Made by a program: the position numbers and the translations under genes. The notes under the pieces were generated by a model. The model did not search any database, was not told where the DNA came from, and saw only the letters and a program-made list of their open reading frames with translations. A stretch of DNA of 64,000 bases from contig QPFY01000013.1 of NCBI GenBank assembly GCA_003665825.1, positions 806,001 through 870,000 on the forward strand, read 5' to 3'. Positions 35,153-46,189 of the stretch are shown in pieces; positions within the stretch are counted from its first letter, which is position 1; every line of letters starts with the position of its first letter. This stretch comes from Microbotryum silenes-acaulis. Its lineage: Eukaryota > Basidiomycota > Microbotryomycetes > Microbotryales > Microbotryaceae.

Positions 35153-36350
35153 AGAGGGGAAGGGTGCGAGGAGATCGTCCGGCACGGAAACTTGGGAACT
35201 TCTGACAGATTTGGAAGGGAGAGTTCTCTATTGTGGAGGCTGTCGCGCAGGTCGTGCTTAGGGGGTACGGTGGTTGTAATCCGAGCTCGGGATGTCATTG
35301 AGTTCATGGGAGATGGCACCACGAGAATCTGTTATGGTACTCTTGCATCGTCCATGGTGTCAGGTGACGCAATCAATACCTACACTTCATCCGACGAAGA
35401 GTGTCTCCTGTCTGAAGGATGTTCTGCCCACTCCTTCAGCTGGGGGGGGGGGGGGGGGGGGGGTGTTTCTTGGAGTTGAAGATAGTTTGCAACGTAATTT
35501 CATCTTGGCTTGGTAGCGCGACTCGGGTCAGAGGAGCCGAAACCCTGTGATTCATCTAAAGGGGGTTTTAGTGGGTATGATTGATTCTGATTCAGGGTCA
35601 ATGAGTCCTACACCACTGGCCTAGCCAGTGTGCTTAACTGCATTCCCTCCGACTTTTCCAAAGGTTTCTGGGTATTGATATAATCATAATGTTACTGAAA
35701 TCTATCAAATAAATAAAATAAAAGGCAAGCGTTCAATCACCGGCTTGACGGGGAAGGAAATCGACAAGGAAGACGCAAACTCAATGATTGGACGAGTGAC
35801 GCTCGATTAAGGTGGCCCTGCTACCGTAATCATCTCAAGTGATTATCATTCTCGTGGCCTCACGGCGAGGAGGAAATGTGGGCGTGAGGGAGACGAAAAA
35901 AAATGGAAAGCGCCGCCGGCACTTGCTGCGCGTTCCTGCCGACGAGGTGCTCCTGGAGCGCTGTCCGGCTCGCAAACGTCCTGAGTATCACACAGCAAAA
36001 CATTATAATTCAGACCATTTTCCAACTTTTTTGAACAATGTAGGCACAACTGATGCCGTAATCTGGGTCGTGCTGCATTGCCTCTGCCGCTCGGGGACCG
36101 CAGAGTTTGACTCGGGTCATCGAACGGCGAGCTTCGCTCTGTTCGGCTGCGACAAATGTTCTTCGCACCGACAGCCTCAAGCTTTGGGGGATACTCGTTG
36201 TTACTATATGGAAAATATTTAAATCACTGCAGAAAAAGGTACTGAAGCCTCTGAAAGCGTGACAAACGGTATACACTCGATGCGCCGAGTCAATCTCGAA
36301 CGTTCAGCGTAACCTCGGCGTGGTCAGCGACTCGGACCTACCCACTTCGA
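35153..36350. other. Gene-free spacer with a 22-G run
   Basis: No gene seen between thymidylate synthase and the F-box gene. A run of 22 G lies at 35442-35463. AT-rich sequence (ATAAATAAAATAAAA) near 35708 may include a poly(A) signal. Scattered short open frames lack character. Confidence 0.6.
35442..35463. repeat. Homopolymer G22
   Basis: Twenty-two consecutive G on the plus strand, about 290 bp past the thymidylate synthase stop. Length is prone to sequencing and replication error. It could fold as a G-quadruplex. Confidence 0.9.
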
Positions 36351-37806
36351 TCACAAGTATCTGTACACGACTCTGAGTCCGATCTCCTTATCCTTACAAG
36401 CATCTTTCAAACCTGCCTCAGCCATGCGATCGCGAATCCATTGTCGAAGAGGTTGTCGTAAAGCCTTTTCCTCGGGCGTCGTGTCCGGCCAGTATTGACC
36501 CTTGGGAGGCTCGACCGCTGTAGACTGCTTCGCCGCTTCGAGCAAGGTAGAAAGATGGGGAATCTCACTCGCCAACTCGAGGCACTTGATCGTCAAATCG
36601 ATGTGAAGTATCTCAAGATAATCCCATGGATCCGTTTTGAGGGATGAAATCAATATAGCCCAAAGTCGGGAAAGATCCTCAAGGTCGCAATCCGACTCTC
36701 CGCGCTTGATCTTCAGCGTGCGGCAGGGGGCGCCATTCGATCCGACCGCACGGATGCAGTCTCCGAGTCGTTCAAGGTGGCTGATGTTCAACTTGACGGT
36801 GTCGAGAGAGGTACAACGCGGCAGATGTTGAAGCAGGGCGTCCAGAAACTGAAGAGCATCGCTTTCGTCGATCAAGACGACACACTTGAGCTTGCGCAGA
36901 CGAGCGCTGCGGGCGCCTCCGAAGAGGACCTCGACCCATTCTGCAAGAATCGTGCGATCTTGCCAAGCTCGTCGATCGACGTAGAGCTGTAAGTTGTGCA
37001 GGCGAGGCATCTCGACGTTCAGAGGTAGGTCCATCACCCCTGGCAAATCGGACGACGATATCTCCAGCTTCTCCAGGAGCGGTAGGACCGGCTTCGGCAG
37101 CTTTGAGCCGTTCTCGCGATCACTGACCCAATCAACGGGATCGCTGATCTGCAATTCGACCAGGTCTTTCGGGTGGAGCGACAATACAAACGACTTTAGA
37201 TTATGAGTATGGGGTATGCGCAGATCCAAGCTCACCTTGGAGATGCTCGATCGTCGTCTCGTTGAACCTGAAGAAGAACGTATTGACGAAGAGAGAACGG
37301 ATCGACAGGCCAGCAAATATTTCGGTCGCGTCCGTGTAGAAGTCGTCGCCCAGAGGATTCATGCCCAAATGCATGCGGTCGACGGGATAACGCTCACCCA
37401 GGCCGGACGCGAGGAGCTTGCGCGCCATCGACCAAGGACTCGGACGGGCGGGCCTCCACCCCGCCAGAACCACTTCCGAGACCAGTCGTCGCTGAAACGC
37501 AGGCCGCCAATCGCGACAGACCAGGGAACCCATCCTCAGGTAGCTATAGATCACTGACGTGGGAGGCCTCTGAAACGCTTGATCGAACGGGCTTCCGAGG
37601 TGGAATGCGATTCGCTCGAGCACTTCGAGTGGCAGGCGTTGCACGACCGGTCGCTGCTCTAGTGGATCCATTCTCGGTGAACGAACCAGGGTACTTTGTT
37701 CGTGCTGCTCGTTGTCGATGGGGATGCTTGTGTTGGGAGCGGAAGGAAGAGACAGCGCACTGGTTCTTGGAAGTGCAGTGGTGGGTGCTCCCAGAGAATC
37801 CACCAC
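36351..37806 (-). CDS. F-box protein with LRR-like C-terminal region
   Basis: Probable SCF ubiquitin-ligase substrate adaptor. Start at 37806 (MVDSLGAPTT). The F-box is VVQRLPLEVLERIAFHLGSP, then YLRMGSLVCRDWRPAFQRRL (about residues 54-110). One intron (about 37256-37182) joins EHLQ to DLVELQISD with G|AC phase; reading straight through would hit a stop. The second exon (to 36351) has Leu-rich repeating segments (LLEKLEISSSDLPGVMDLPL, MPRLHNLQLY, LRKLKCVVLI, SLDTVKLNIS, YLEILHIDLT) typical of degenerate fungal F-box LRRs. An in-frame ATG at MDPLEQRPV is an alternative start. The target cannot be inferred. Confidence 0.8.
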
Positions 37807-37807
37807 T

Positions 37808-37870
37808 GCGCTGGACTGCGCTGGAGCGCGTTGGCCTGCGCTGGAGCGCGTTGGCCTGCGCTGGCGCGCG
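37808..37870. repeat. 20-bp tandem repeat just upstream of the F-box gene
   Basis: CTGGAGCGCGTTGGCCTGCG occurs twice exactly (37821-37840, 37841-37860), with partial units on each side (CTGGACTGCG before, CTGGCGCGCG after). It abuts the F-box start codon and would lie in its 5' UTR or core promoter. Confidence 0.85.
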
Positions 37871-39030
37871 GCCGACCCGTGACGTGTGCTTAAGCTAGCT
37901 CAGGCCACGGCCACTGTCTGGCCAAAAGTTTGCGCGGTTGAGATGTCCCGAATCACCACTGTTCCACATTATTTTAAAATTGGGAAACATCAGACCTTTT
38001 GAGTACTGGGTATAGCTTGATCAACGAAGTCATGTCGGTCCGTATCATGCATCTGCCGCTGTTGACGGCCCCGGGATGGGGAGTCCTGGCTATCCGGGTA
38101 TTGGGCGACCAACCCCGGTGTGAAACCCGCTGAGGATCGAGGTTTTTGGCGCGCTCGCGCGTCTAGACTGTAACTTTGAAGGTACGCCTGAGGTGTCGGA
38201 GTCACTGGAGAGGCTTTTGTGGGGCTCAAGACTGCCGCAGATCGTCACGCACTGAGGTTGGGCAGTGGCTTTGGCTGGCGCGCAAAGAGGGGCAAACGCG
38301 CGGACGGGGACAGGCAATTGACAGGCAGGGACAGGCAGGGACAGGCAGGTAGGTGGTGGGTAGTGAGCGGCCAGGACCTGCAGACCGAACTCTCGCTGAC
38401 TGACGCGGAAAGGCGCGCAGCCTCTCGCCACCTCTCCTCGCAAGTCGCAAGCTCGCGCAACTGCACGCACTGAGGGCACTCAACTGCGCTCAAGGACGCT
38501 CAACTTTTCAGCGGCGAGGGTACTCCGTAACAAATAAAGGGATTCATTTTCTAGACAGGACTATCGTAGTAGCTTTGACGACGAAATCTTGTGAGACTCT
38601 AAGCTTTCATCGCATAGAGAGGCCGACAATCCGAATTAGGAGTAGAGAAGGCTCACATTCTCAATCAAGAGTAAGGAAGAATTCAATCAGCGGGAAAGAG
38701 GAATACAGACATTACTGCAGCGTCATCGTCTCACGGCAACGACCAAAAATACTCCCGTGATCCGATCGATACATATCACGAAGGACGAAGGACAAGAGCA
38801 AGCATATGACCTCTTACGAGAATCGAGTTGCAGAAAGAAAAGAGAGGAGCAAGCCCTGAAACTGGGGAGCTTGGTCAGGGGAGGCGGCGCTTGAGTGGGC
38901 GGTGCTCGATCTACCGAATGTAGCAATAGCAGACGGTCGAGCTCGAGAGCGAAAGTCTAGGAGTCGAGACCATAGCGAAGGAGACGAAAGGTGAATTGGG
39001 CACAGCGCGACGCGAGAAGCGTGGTGATGG
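37871..39030. other. Spacer with short repeats, no supported gene
   Basis: Between the F-box gene (5' side) and the FunK1 gene (3' side). A 10-bp repeat ACAGGCAGGG occurs three times at 38321-38350. Open frames overlapping it on both strands arise from the repeat and are not convincing genes. Confidence 0.55.
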
Positions 39031-41364
39031 TTACGCGGGAAAGGCAGACGCGCGCGGAGTCCAAAGTCGAGACACCACTTCCAGTATCTCCCGCAATTCC
39101 GCCTGGACGGCGGCCATCTTTTGCATGTTTGCGACCGCGACCTCGGCCTCGCTTGCCCCTCGAGAACCAAGATCGAACGGAAGGGTGCACATCATACGCT
39201 CCACAAAGCCGTGCATTTCCGGGCCGAGCTTTTCAAAATCTTTAAGGAACAGTTTGTGCAAGTTGGGGTACTCGCCGTTCCTCCATAGCTCCGTGCGGGC
39301 GAGATCCATCGGAAATACCGGACGCCGCCGTCGACCGCGGCCACGGGGGCGAAGGTCCAGGTCTATCCATAAGTCGGCAGAGAAGCAGTTGCCGACGAAC
39401 TCGTCCAGAACGAACAAGAACCAATAGACCGCTGACTCAAAGTCGTGGTGCAGGGCATGCGAAGGGAGCCTGCTGAACTGCGCACCCAGCAGGAGCCAGG
39501 CGCGAACCTCCCAGGATACGGTCGCGCGCGTGAATCGGATCGAACCGGCGTCTTCGGCAGCGACAGGAACCTGTTCACCCGGCTGGGCAACGATGCCTGT
39601 CTCCCAGTCGACCAGAACAAGGTGTCCTTGGTATTGAAGGATGTTGCCGATCGACAAATCGCGATGGTGGATGCCGAGATCGAAGAGCGCAGGCAGAAGG
39701 GTGAGAAGCTGGTCGAAAACTTGGCAAAACTGGAAGAGTGTGCGCTGCTGAGCGCGGGCATCGTCGAGGGGCGCAGGTAAAGGAGCAGGATTGCGCATGA
39801 CGACCACATCAAGTGTGTGCCGAGGCGAGTCTCGCAGTCGTTGTTCGGAGTCTTCCGAGTCCAGGAGTATGGGCAAGGCGCTGTCCTCCATTTGCGATCG
39901 ATGACGACCGAGCGACTTGGCCTTCTCGGGGAGCGCGACATGTCTTTCGATGAGCTGCGCCGATGCCGACGGAGCCTCGGCTGCGCAGCGCTCGACGATT
40001 TTGTTCAGCACATCCGCTTCGTGTCCGACAAAATTCTGCGTCGTGAGCTGGATCTTGACCACGAACGAGGGCTCTAGGTAGTCCGTCGATACCGCTGGGG
40101 AGCAGGTTACCAAGCTCGGGCGCGTAAGCTGAAATGTGACCGTAGACCGCCCAAAGACGGAGCTGCCGTTGGCGACTGTGGAGTCAACGAGCCTGACGGG
40201 TTCCTCGGCGATGGACTCGACGGTGCGACCGACCAGGGGGGCGTCTGCTTCGAGCTCGGACGGTCGAAGATATCTCGTACACAATGCGACGGGGGCAATG
40301 CCGGTCTCGAGGTCGCATGCATAGCGAAACAGAGGTGACAGTCCGGCCGAGTAGACGTCCAGCCCGAGTAGAACGGAAAGCACCGAAGCGAGCTCGCCAA
40401 AGCCCTCGCCCCAGCAGTCCGAGATGATGGCGATCCGGCACCCCTCGTGATCGAGGACGACGAGGTAGGCTGTGTCATCATCATGGATGGCGAATCCAGG
40501 CGCGTACATGCGTGCCGGTTGCGTGAGCACATCCCGTGCCAGGTCGAGCACGACATCGACGAGAGGGTATGGGGTTTCACGCGAATCATCTTCCGAGTCA
40601 CAGGCTTCAAAAGCCAACGGGACGAGCGTAGCCCGCGCGATCGATCCCCCCTTCGCCGAGGTCAGCCCGTTGCAGCACGTCAAAAAATGGTGGTGTTCGA
40701 TCAGATCAGGTCTGCCGGGGTGGCATAGGTTGGATAAACGAGCACACCGTTTTGCATGTGCGAGCGTCAGATGTGGCTGCCGACCACGCGCACCGGATGC
40801 CTGTGCCGTCAATGAGTCGCGAACCGAGTTCTTTGAATCAGCGTCCTCGCATACGACCTCTGGAATGACCGATACTGGGGATATGGCACTCACAAATTGC
40901 GCAAGTGGTAAGACCCAGTCTGCCATCCTTTGCTCGATCGGTCGCCTGCAGTTCACGTCAAACATGGCTCGAAGCGCTGATCGGCCAACTTGAGCGAGAG
41001 CTTCTTGCGCCTGTTCACTGAATTGGGTTGGCTCAATCCCAAACGCCGAGTGTACCAAGCCGGACGTGCTGCATATCACGATGCGTGGGATGATCTCAGA
41101 CTCGATGAAGGCCTGATCGACGTCTTCATTCAGCTCGGGCAAGAGAAGCCTCTCGATCATACGATCGTAGGCTCGGTTGCGAGGGGGTGCGTATTGACTT
41201 TGGGACGAGGGGCGGTCAGAGTACTGCGATATCTGCAGCAATGAATCCAACGACGTGTCCGAGGGCGCGGGTGAAGGCGGGGTCCATGAGCTTGGCTTCA
41301 CAGGCGAGGGGGGCTGTGCGGGCTGTGCGGGCTGTGGCGTGTCAGAAGCAGCGCAGCGAGCCAT
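39031..41364 (-). CDS. FunK1-type protein kinase-like protein
   Basis: Single-exon protein of 777 residues of the fungus-specific FunK1 kinase family, which is expanded in many mushrooms and relatives. Start MARCAASDTPQPAQ at 41364, with a Pro-rich N-terminus. About residues 60-300 form a FunK1-typical N-terminal part, with WVLPLAQFVSAISPV and a long variable segment. Kinase elements: candidate ATP-site Lys in EPSFVVKIQ (about 437), catalytic loop HHRDLSIGNIL (about 566) with the HRD Asp and Asn kept, and metal-binding DWETG in place of DFG (about 586). HDFESAVYWFLFVLDEFVG and the Arg-rich linker RPRGRGRRRRP follow. DWE at the DFG site keeps the Asp. Catalysis is plausible but unproven. Confidence 0.85.
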   Translation of the reverse strand: MARCAASDTPQPAQPAQPPSPVKPSSWTPPSPAPSDTSLDSLLQISQYSDRPSSQSQYAPPRNRAYDRMIERLLLPELNEDVDQAFIESEIIPRIVICSTSGLVHSAFGIEPTQFSEQAQEALAQVGRSALRAMFDVNCRRPIEQRMADWVLPLAQFVSAISPVSVIPEVVCEDADSKNSVRDSLTAQASGARGRQPHLTLAHAKRCARLSNLCHPGRPDLIEHHHFLTCCNGLTSAKGGSIARATLVPLAFEACDSEDDSRETPYPLVDVVLDLARDVLTQPARMYAPGFAIHDDDTAYLVVLDHEGCRIAIISDCWGEGFGELASVLSVLLGLDVYSAGLSPLFRYACDLETGIAPVALCTRYLRPSELEADAPLVGRTVESIAEEPVRLVDSTVANGSSVFGRSTVTFQLTRPSLVTCSPAVSTDYLEPSFVVKIQLTTQNFVGHEADVLNKIVERCAAEAPSASAQLIERHVALPEKAKSLGRHRSQMEDSALPILLDSEDSEQRLRDSPRHTLDVVVMRNPAPLPAPLDDARAQQRTLFQFCQVFDQLLTLLPALFDLGIHHRDLSIGNILQYQGHLVLVDWETGIVAQPGEQVPVAAEDAGSIRFTRATVSWEVRAWLLLGAQFSRLPSHALHHDFESAVYWFLFVLDEFVGNCFSADLWIDLDLRPRGRGRRRRPVFPMDLARTELWRNGEYPNLHKLFLKDFEKLGPEMHGFVERMMCTLPFDLGSRGASEAEVAVANMQKMAAVQAELREILEVVSRLWTPRASAFPA

Positions 41365-42310
41365 GCGAGCCGTAGATTAGCAAGTCTGCGACTCGAACCG
41401 AGTCTGGCGGCAGTAATGGTACTTGTACGAAATTCCTGTCTAGCCGGCTCGTCGAATGCATTGAGTGGGGATGCGACACTCAGCGCGAAGCATGCCGGTG
41501 AAGGTGACTCAATCTCGTGCTCCATGTTCAACGATGCGCATGTAGCACTGCTTCGAGTCTGGCGTTTGCTGGCCAGTGGGCGGTCATTAACCAGAGGACG
41601 AGGGCGAGGCCGAAGGCGTTGTTTGTTGACCATGCTTGCACGATAAGCCGGGGTGTGCAGGCGATGCAAGCGATGCAGGCGATGCAGGGCTGTGTGGGTT
41701 GAGAGGAGGAACTGCGCGGCTCGGCGGCGGCACGCGGCCGATGACAGGTTGCTCTATATGGGCCACCGTTTGGGCAACAAATGCAAATGGATCTGCGCGC
41801 GCCGGGCCATTTGCGCGTTACGACTCGTTTGTACGCGCGCCGAAAATCGTGCAATTGCGCGCCATTGGGCCTTCATACGCGCATCATTCACAGCTTTGCA
41901 TCCCTTGGACGCACTTTTGGTTTCTAACGCGCTCTGAATCCGTCGGAGTTGCGCGCTTTCCAGGAAAAACATTTGTTGGCCCCTATTGGCGGTCCACGCG
42001 CGTTTCGCTCGCTGTTAGACTCGCTCGCCCCACCGTATCCGCGCACGGAGGGGGTATTACACGCGCTGCAGCGCACTCATGCGCGCGCAATCTACTCAAT
42101 CTGCGCGCTTTTTGGCATTTTTCCAAAAATAAAAAGAAAATCGAAAAAATGATCTTGATTTTTTAAATAGCTAAATTTCCTACCCCGCACTCCCCGCTTT
42201 TTACGATTTGCGCGCCCCGGAAGCTGCTTACGCGCGCTCGCAAACAGTTCTCACGCTCGCGTATTCAATCAGTGTTAGTCTCACTATGGCCAAACTACCA
42301 CAGATGTATA
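41365..42310. other. Spacer rich in GCGC motifs, no supported gene
   Basis: Between the start of the FunK1 gene and the end of the ZNF830-like gene. A 9-bp repeat GCGATGCAG (three copies, 41660-41688) precedes a 500-bp stretch in which GCGC/CGCG motifs recur more than a dozen times within otherwise AT-containing sequence. A weakly AT-rich patch (42115-42185) lies inside it. No coding frame with conserved character. Confidence 0.5.
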
Positions 42311-43473
42311 TCAAGCCTCGCCCGAATTTGCTGCTGCCGTCTTCTTCTTTCTTCGTGCTTCTTTGATCGCTTCCAACTTTAGTTTCAACGCCTGTATTGT
42401 ATCGGGTGTTGATCTGTTTGGTGAGTAACTCTTTCCCGCCCAGCAAACGCTGGTCGCCGCTCCTCTTCCCACTCACTGTCACTTTGGAATCGGCCTCGAG
42501 CTGGTCCCTCTCCTCGGCTTCGATTCGTTCCATTATTTCCTCGCGCTATTTTCGATCGCAAATGTCTATGAGCTTCGCAGTTGCTCGCAGGCCCCATTTT
42601 TTTTCTTTCTTGTATGAACTCACCTGCTCCCTTTCTAACCTTTCCAACCTTTCTTCCTCCGTCTCTTCCTCCTCCTCCTCCTCAGGCTCGCCTTCCTCCT
42701 CACCTTCCTCAGCGACTTTGGGTGCTCCAAACTCGTACGCTACAGGTGCAGCAAAAATGGTAGCTTTCGCCGTTGACGATGTCGTTGTTGTTGTTGTGGG
42801 TTCGGGGGCATCTTGTTGTAGACTGGCTTCGAAAGCGGCCCATTCGGGATCGTCTTCCTCCGCTGTCGCTGATGTAGGGTCGGTTGCGTCGTCTTGCGCT
42901 GATGTTGATCGTGTTGGTACTTGTGAGGGATCGGTGAAGAAATCATCGGGAAGGGCACTCGTTCGATTCTCGTCGGTCGGCCCATCCTCCTCCTCGTCGT
43001 CGTCGTCGTCAGATTGCTGTGTCCCTTTCCCTTCGCGAGCTCGTTTCCCCTTCTCGTTGTTGTTCGACTCGTCATGCACTGGTTCAGCAGATCGAGATCG
43101 TTTTCGTTTCCCCTTGACTGCTGCTGCTGCAACTGCTGCCGCCTCTTCCCTTTCCCTCAGGGCCTGTTGTTCCCTCTCGTAGCGCTGAGCATTCACTCGA
43201 TGACCCTATCCCCAAGTAAAACAACCCACCCAACAATCAGCTCAACTATTCGCACAGACTCCCCAACACTCCCAAAAACGACCTAAACGGGAAAAATTGA
43301 ACCTTTGAAATCAAATGCGCCCCCCATAGGTTATCATGCTTCAATACGGTCGCGGGGCATAACGTGCACGTTAAACGCGATTGTCGATCGTACGAGGCGA
43401 AAGCGTGCGTGATACGTTGGGTCGAAGAGGCTTTTTTGGCTGCCATGAGGGATTTGAGCGAGGCGGAGGACAT
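42311..43473 (-). CDS. ZNF830/CCDC16-like C2H2 zinc-finger protein
   Basis: Nuclear protein family tied to pre-mRNA splicing and genome stability. Start at 43473 (MSSASLKSLMAAKKAS). The finger is LTCTLCPATVLKHDNLWGAH with a second His in LISKGHR, spanning an intron. Next come an Arg-rich linker, a Lys/Arg nuclear signal (VKGKRKRSRS), Asp/Glu runs, LPDDFF, DPEWAAFEASL and YEFGAP, all of which recur in the family. A coiled coil follows (EERLERLEREQ, MERIEAEERDQLEADSKVT). The last exon joins after SKVT and gives ALKLKLEAIKEARRKKKTAA, ending NSGEA at 42311. The conserved Cys, Cys, His, His are all present. Confidence 0.85.
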
Positions 43474-44127
43474 GGTGCAGGAAGTGGGGTCGATGAGGTG
43501 GGAGGGAGGGAGGGTAGCGGCCCGGGCGCCCGGGAGCGGTGAGGTGGAGGGAAAGTGGGGAGAGGGAAGCGCATAAATTTTCGGCGTTGAACAATAAAAG
43601 GATGCATCGTACCTTTGAATTTTACTGAACAGGGCACATAACTCGCTAAGCATCAGCAAAAGCTCTTCTGTCTTCTGGCCGGGAACAAATTATTATCCGG
43701 TTAGTGTTCACGTATCTTACCCGGAAACGGCGCATCGAACCGAATCGAAATCACTGGAGCTGAGCGATTATCCGAGGCAATACTAACTAGCTCCTGATGG
43801 AACCCTCGGGCCTTTTCCCCTCAGTTTCATATCACACGCCTGTTTGTTCTCCCGAAAGACGTTATCTCCCTCCAATACTACTACTACTACTACACTCAAG
43901 CCCCAGGCGGTCACTTCTCAGAGGAGCAAAACTTTGGGCCTTGAACACATCGTCGCTTGGGAGGATTGCGCTTTGGTCCTTCACTCGTCCTTCAAACTGG
44001 TCACGGCAACGTCGACCGTCGCGTTTCAAACTCGGGATCACCAGACTACGGGTCAAGTGCGGGACGGTTCAAACCACAAGATCAAGGTGGAAACGAAGCT
44101 TGGCACACACCAGAACGAGCCTGAAAG

Positions 44128-45790
44128 ATGACGTGAGTCGCCGTATAGCCCCCGTGTCTGCTGCAGCCTGCACGGGGGCTTGAGCAGGTCCCCTTCGCAT
44201 CGTCATCATCACGTCTCGTCACGTCGCACGTCGTCGTCAAGCCTGTCAGCTTTCGTCGGGCTCCTCGTCTTCGAGGGCGGCCAGCTCCTCCTGCTACAAG
44301 CTACAACTAGAACAAAGTCGAACAGCCCACGTCTTTATTTGCGAAGTACCCCCGGGATGGCGACAAGGTAGCACGGGGAAAGATCGAGTAGCGCCTTGTC
44401 CGCGATGAGCATGACACACGCGCGGAGGTCCGGAGGGCCCTCTCTCCAAGACGGTGTTCAAACCATTCTCTCCGAACCGAATTGGCGTCATCTCTGTCTC
44501 TTCCGGGTTGATGCGTCGCTTGGACAACGAGATGAGGTCCTTCCTCGGATTGGACCGACGAGCTTGGGACATCCGAGCGCGGAACAGGTTTCGGCGATCT
44601 CCGTGTCGATTCAGTTTCGAGACATGATAACCTCTGCGCACTCAGCGGAGCACGATTTGCCGGCAAGAAGGACATGTCCAGAACTGATCCTAAAGCTTTC
44701 GACGTTTTCGACCTTTCACTTGTGCAGGAAGGAATATAAGATCGTCATCATGTACGTGATTGGGAAGCAGCTGGAACGAGCTCGAATTTCGGGGGGTCAA
44801 GCTTACTGAACTCGTTCTCGTTCTTTCTTCAATAGGGGTGGAGGAGGTGTCGGTAAATCAGCCATCACCGTGCGATTCGTTCATTCCTTGTTCGGTAGGT
44901 TGTGATGGCATTGAACGCGAGACCCGCGCCGACCCCAGAAGAGAACCTGCAGTCGCAAGTGTCACCAGAGCTGACTCTCGGTCCGTCCCTGACCTGCAGT
45001 GGAGAAATACGATCCGACGATAGAGGATTCGTATCGCAAGACTATGGTAGTCGATGGAATTACCTGCCATTGCGATATTATGGATACGGCGGGGACAGAA
45101 CAGGTGCGTACGAGGCATTTTGTTCTTGCCAAGCCGAAAGGCTGAATCAGAAGCTGATCGAGTTTTTTCGAGCGCGTTCTTTCACGTAGTTCATGGCGCT
45201 GCACTCGATGTACATGAAGACGGGGGATGGATTCGTGCTCGTCTTCAGTCTCAGCTCGATGGAGTCCGTTTCGGAATTGCAGAACATTAGGGAGCAGGTG
45301 AACTTTAGAAGTGCTCGGGCAAATTGGAGAATCGGTTGCTGATGCGGTTGATATGTGCGCGGGAGCAGATCCACCGGATCAAAGAGGCTGAATCTCGGAT
45401 ACGAGTCCCCTTGGTACTGTGCGGCAATAAATGCGATCGTAAGTGCAGGATATCACGATCATGTCCATGTTGCAGACCCATCGGACTATCATTGACGCTC
45501 TATGGCCCCACAAGTCGGCGCCGAACGACAAGTCCCTCGAGATGTCGCGGTTGGTTTATCAAGAGCTTGGGGTGGGGTTCCTTATTACGAAACGAGCGCG
45601 AGGAAGGAGATCAACATACAAGAAGTGAGTTCCGCCACATGCGTGGATCTACTCAATCGCTACTCATGCATAACGATCGGCGCTGTTACAGGTGTTCGAA
45701 GATATCGTGAGGCAGATGATCAAAGCCGGCGTCGGGACCAAGTATAAGGAGCGGCGTTCCAGGCCATCGAAAAGTTGTGTGATAATTTGA
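44128..45790 (+). CDS. RSR1: Rsr1/Rap-type Ras GTPase
   Basis: Small GTPase that in yeasts marks the bud site and directs polarity. Eight exons are all in phase (44128-44132, 44728-44751, 44836-44894, 45000-45103, 45190-45297, 45369-45438, 45515-45624, 45692-45790) and give 192 residues. P-loop GGGGVGKS (11-18), effector region [10 protein letters not shown], switch II DTAGTEQF, NKCD and ETSAR are intact. TEQ at switch II and NKCD are Rap/Rsr1 traits; Ras itself has QEE and NKxD. The C-terminus has a basic [12 protein letters not shown] and ends CVII, a CAAX box predicted for geranylgeranylation or farnesylation. The first coding exon would be only ATGAC, followed by an intron of about 595 bp. 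Divergent from the ZNF830-like gene. Confidence 0.9.
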
Positions 45791-46189
45791 TCACGCTTTC
45801 CATGGCATAGCCGGTCATTAGTCTTTCCTCCTCCTTCCTCTCCTTTTACGCCGTCTTATCTCTCTGTACTTGTGTCCTCCTTCGCCCGTTCATTCTACAA
45901 GGGTCATCGTAAGGATTTTGTTCTTCCTTCTGGTTCAGGGTTTTGTTTCTTTTGTTCTACAGAGACATCAGTGACACTTCCGAACCTTTTTCTTCCTGCT
46001 CGTCTGTGTTGTCCGTTGTCACTCTTGTGCAAGCCCTTTCTCTCGTTCCCCCTCTCGTTTTGCAAAACTTCAGTCGGTTCGCAAAATAGAAAAGTTTTGT
46101 TCAACATTTTGACGTTTTTACATGACACCCCACCCCATCCCGAGGTGTCTTTTTAAAAAAATTGTTTTCTTTTCGACTAGGTTCTTGCC
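45791..46189. other. Convergent 3' region, no gene
   Basis: T-rich spacer between two converging genes. It should hold the 3' UTRs and poly(A) signals of RSR1 and the U2AF gene. Confidence 0.6.

Noticed and set aside
37182..37316. Two overlapping frames taken as two separate F-box-region genes
   Set aside because: A GT-AG intron with matching phase (G|AC) joins them into one protein with an F-box and LRR-like tail.
43797..44127. Plus-strand frames upstream of RSR1 as a small gene
   Set aside because: No family character or splice support. The region fits a 5' UTR or shared promoter.
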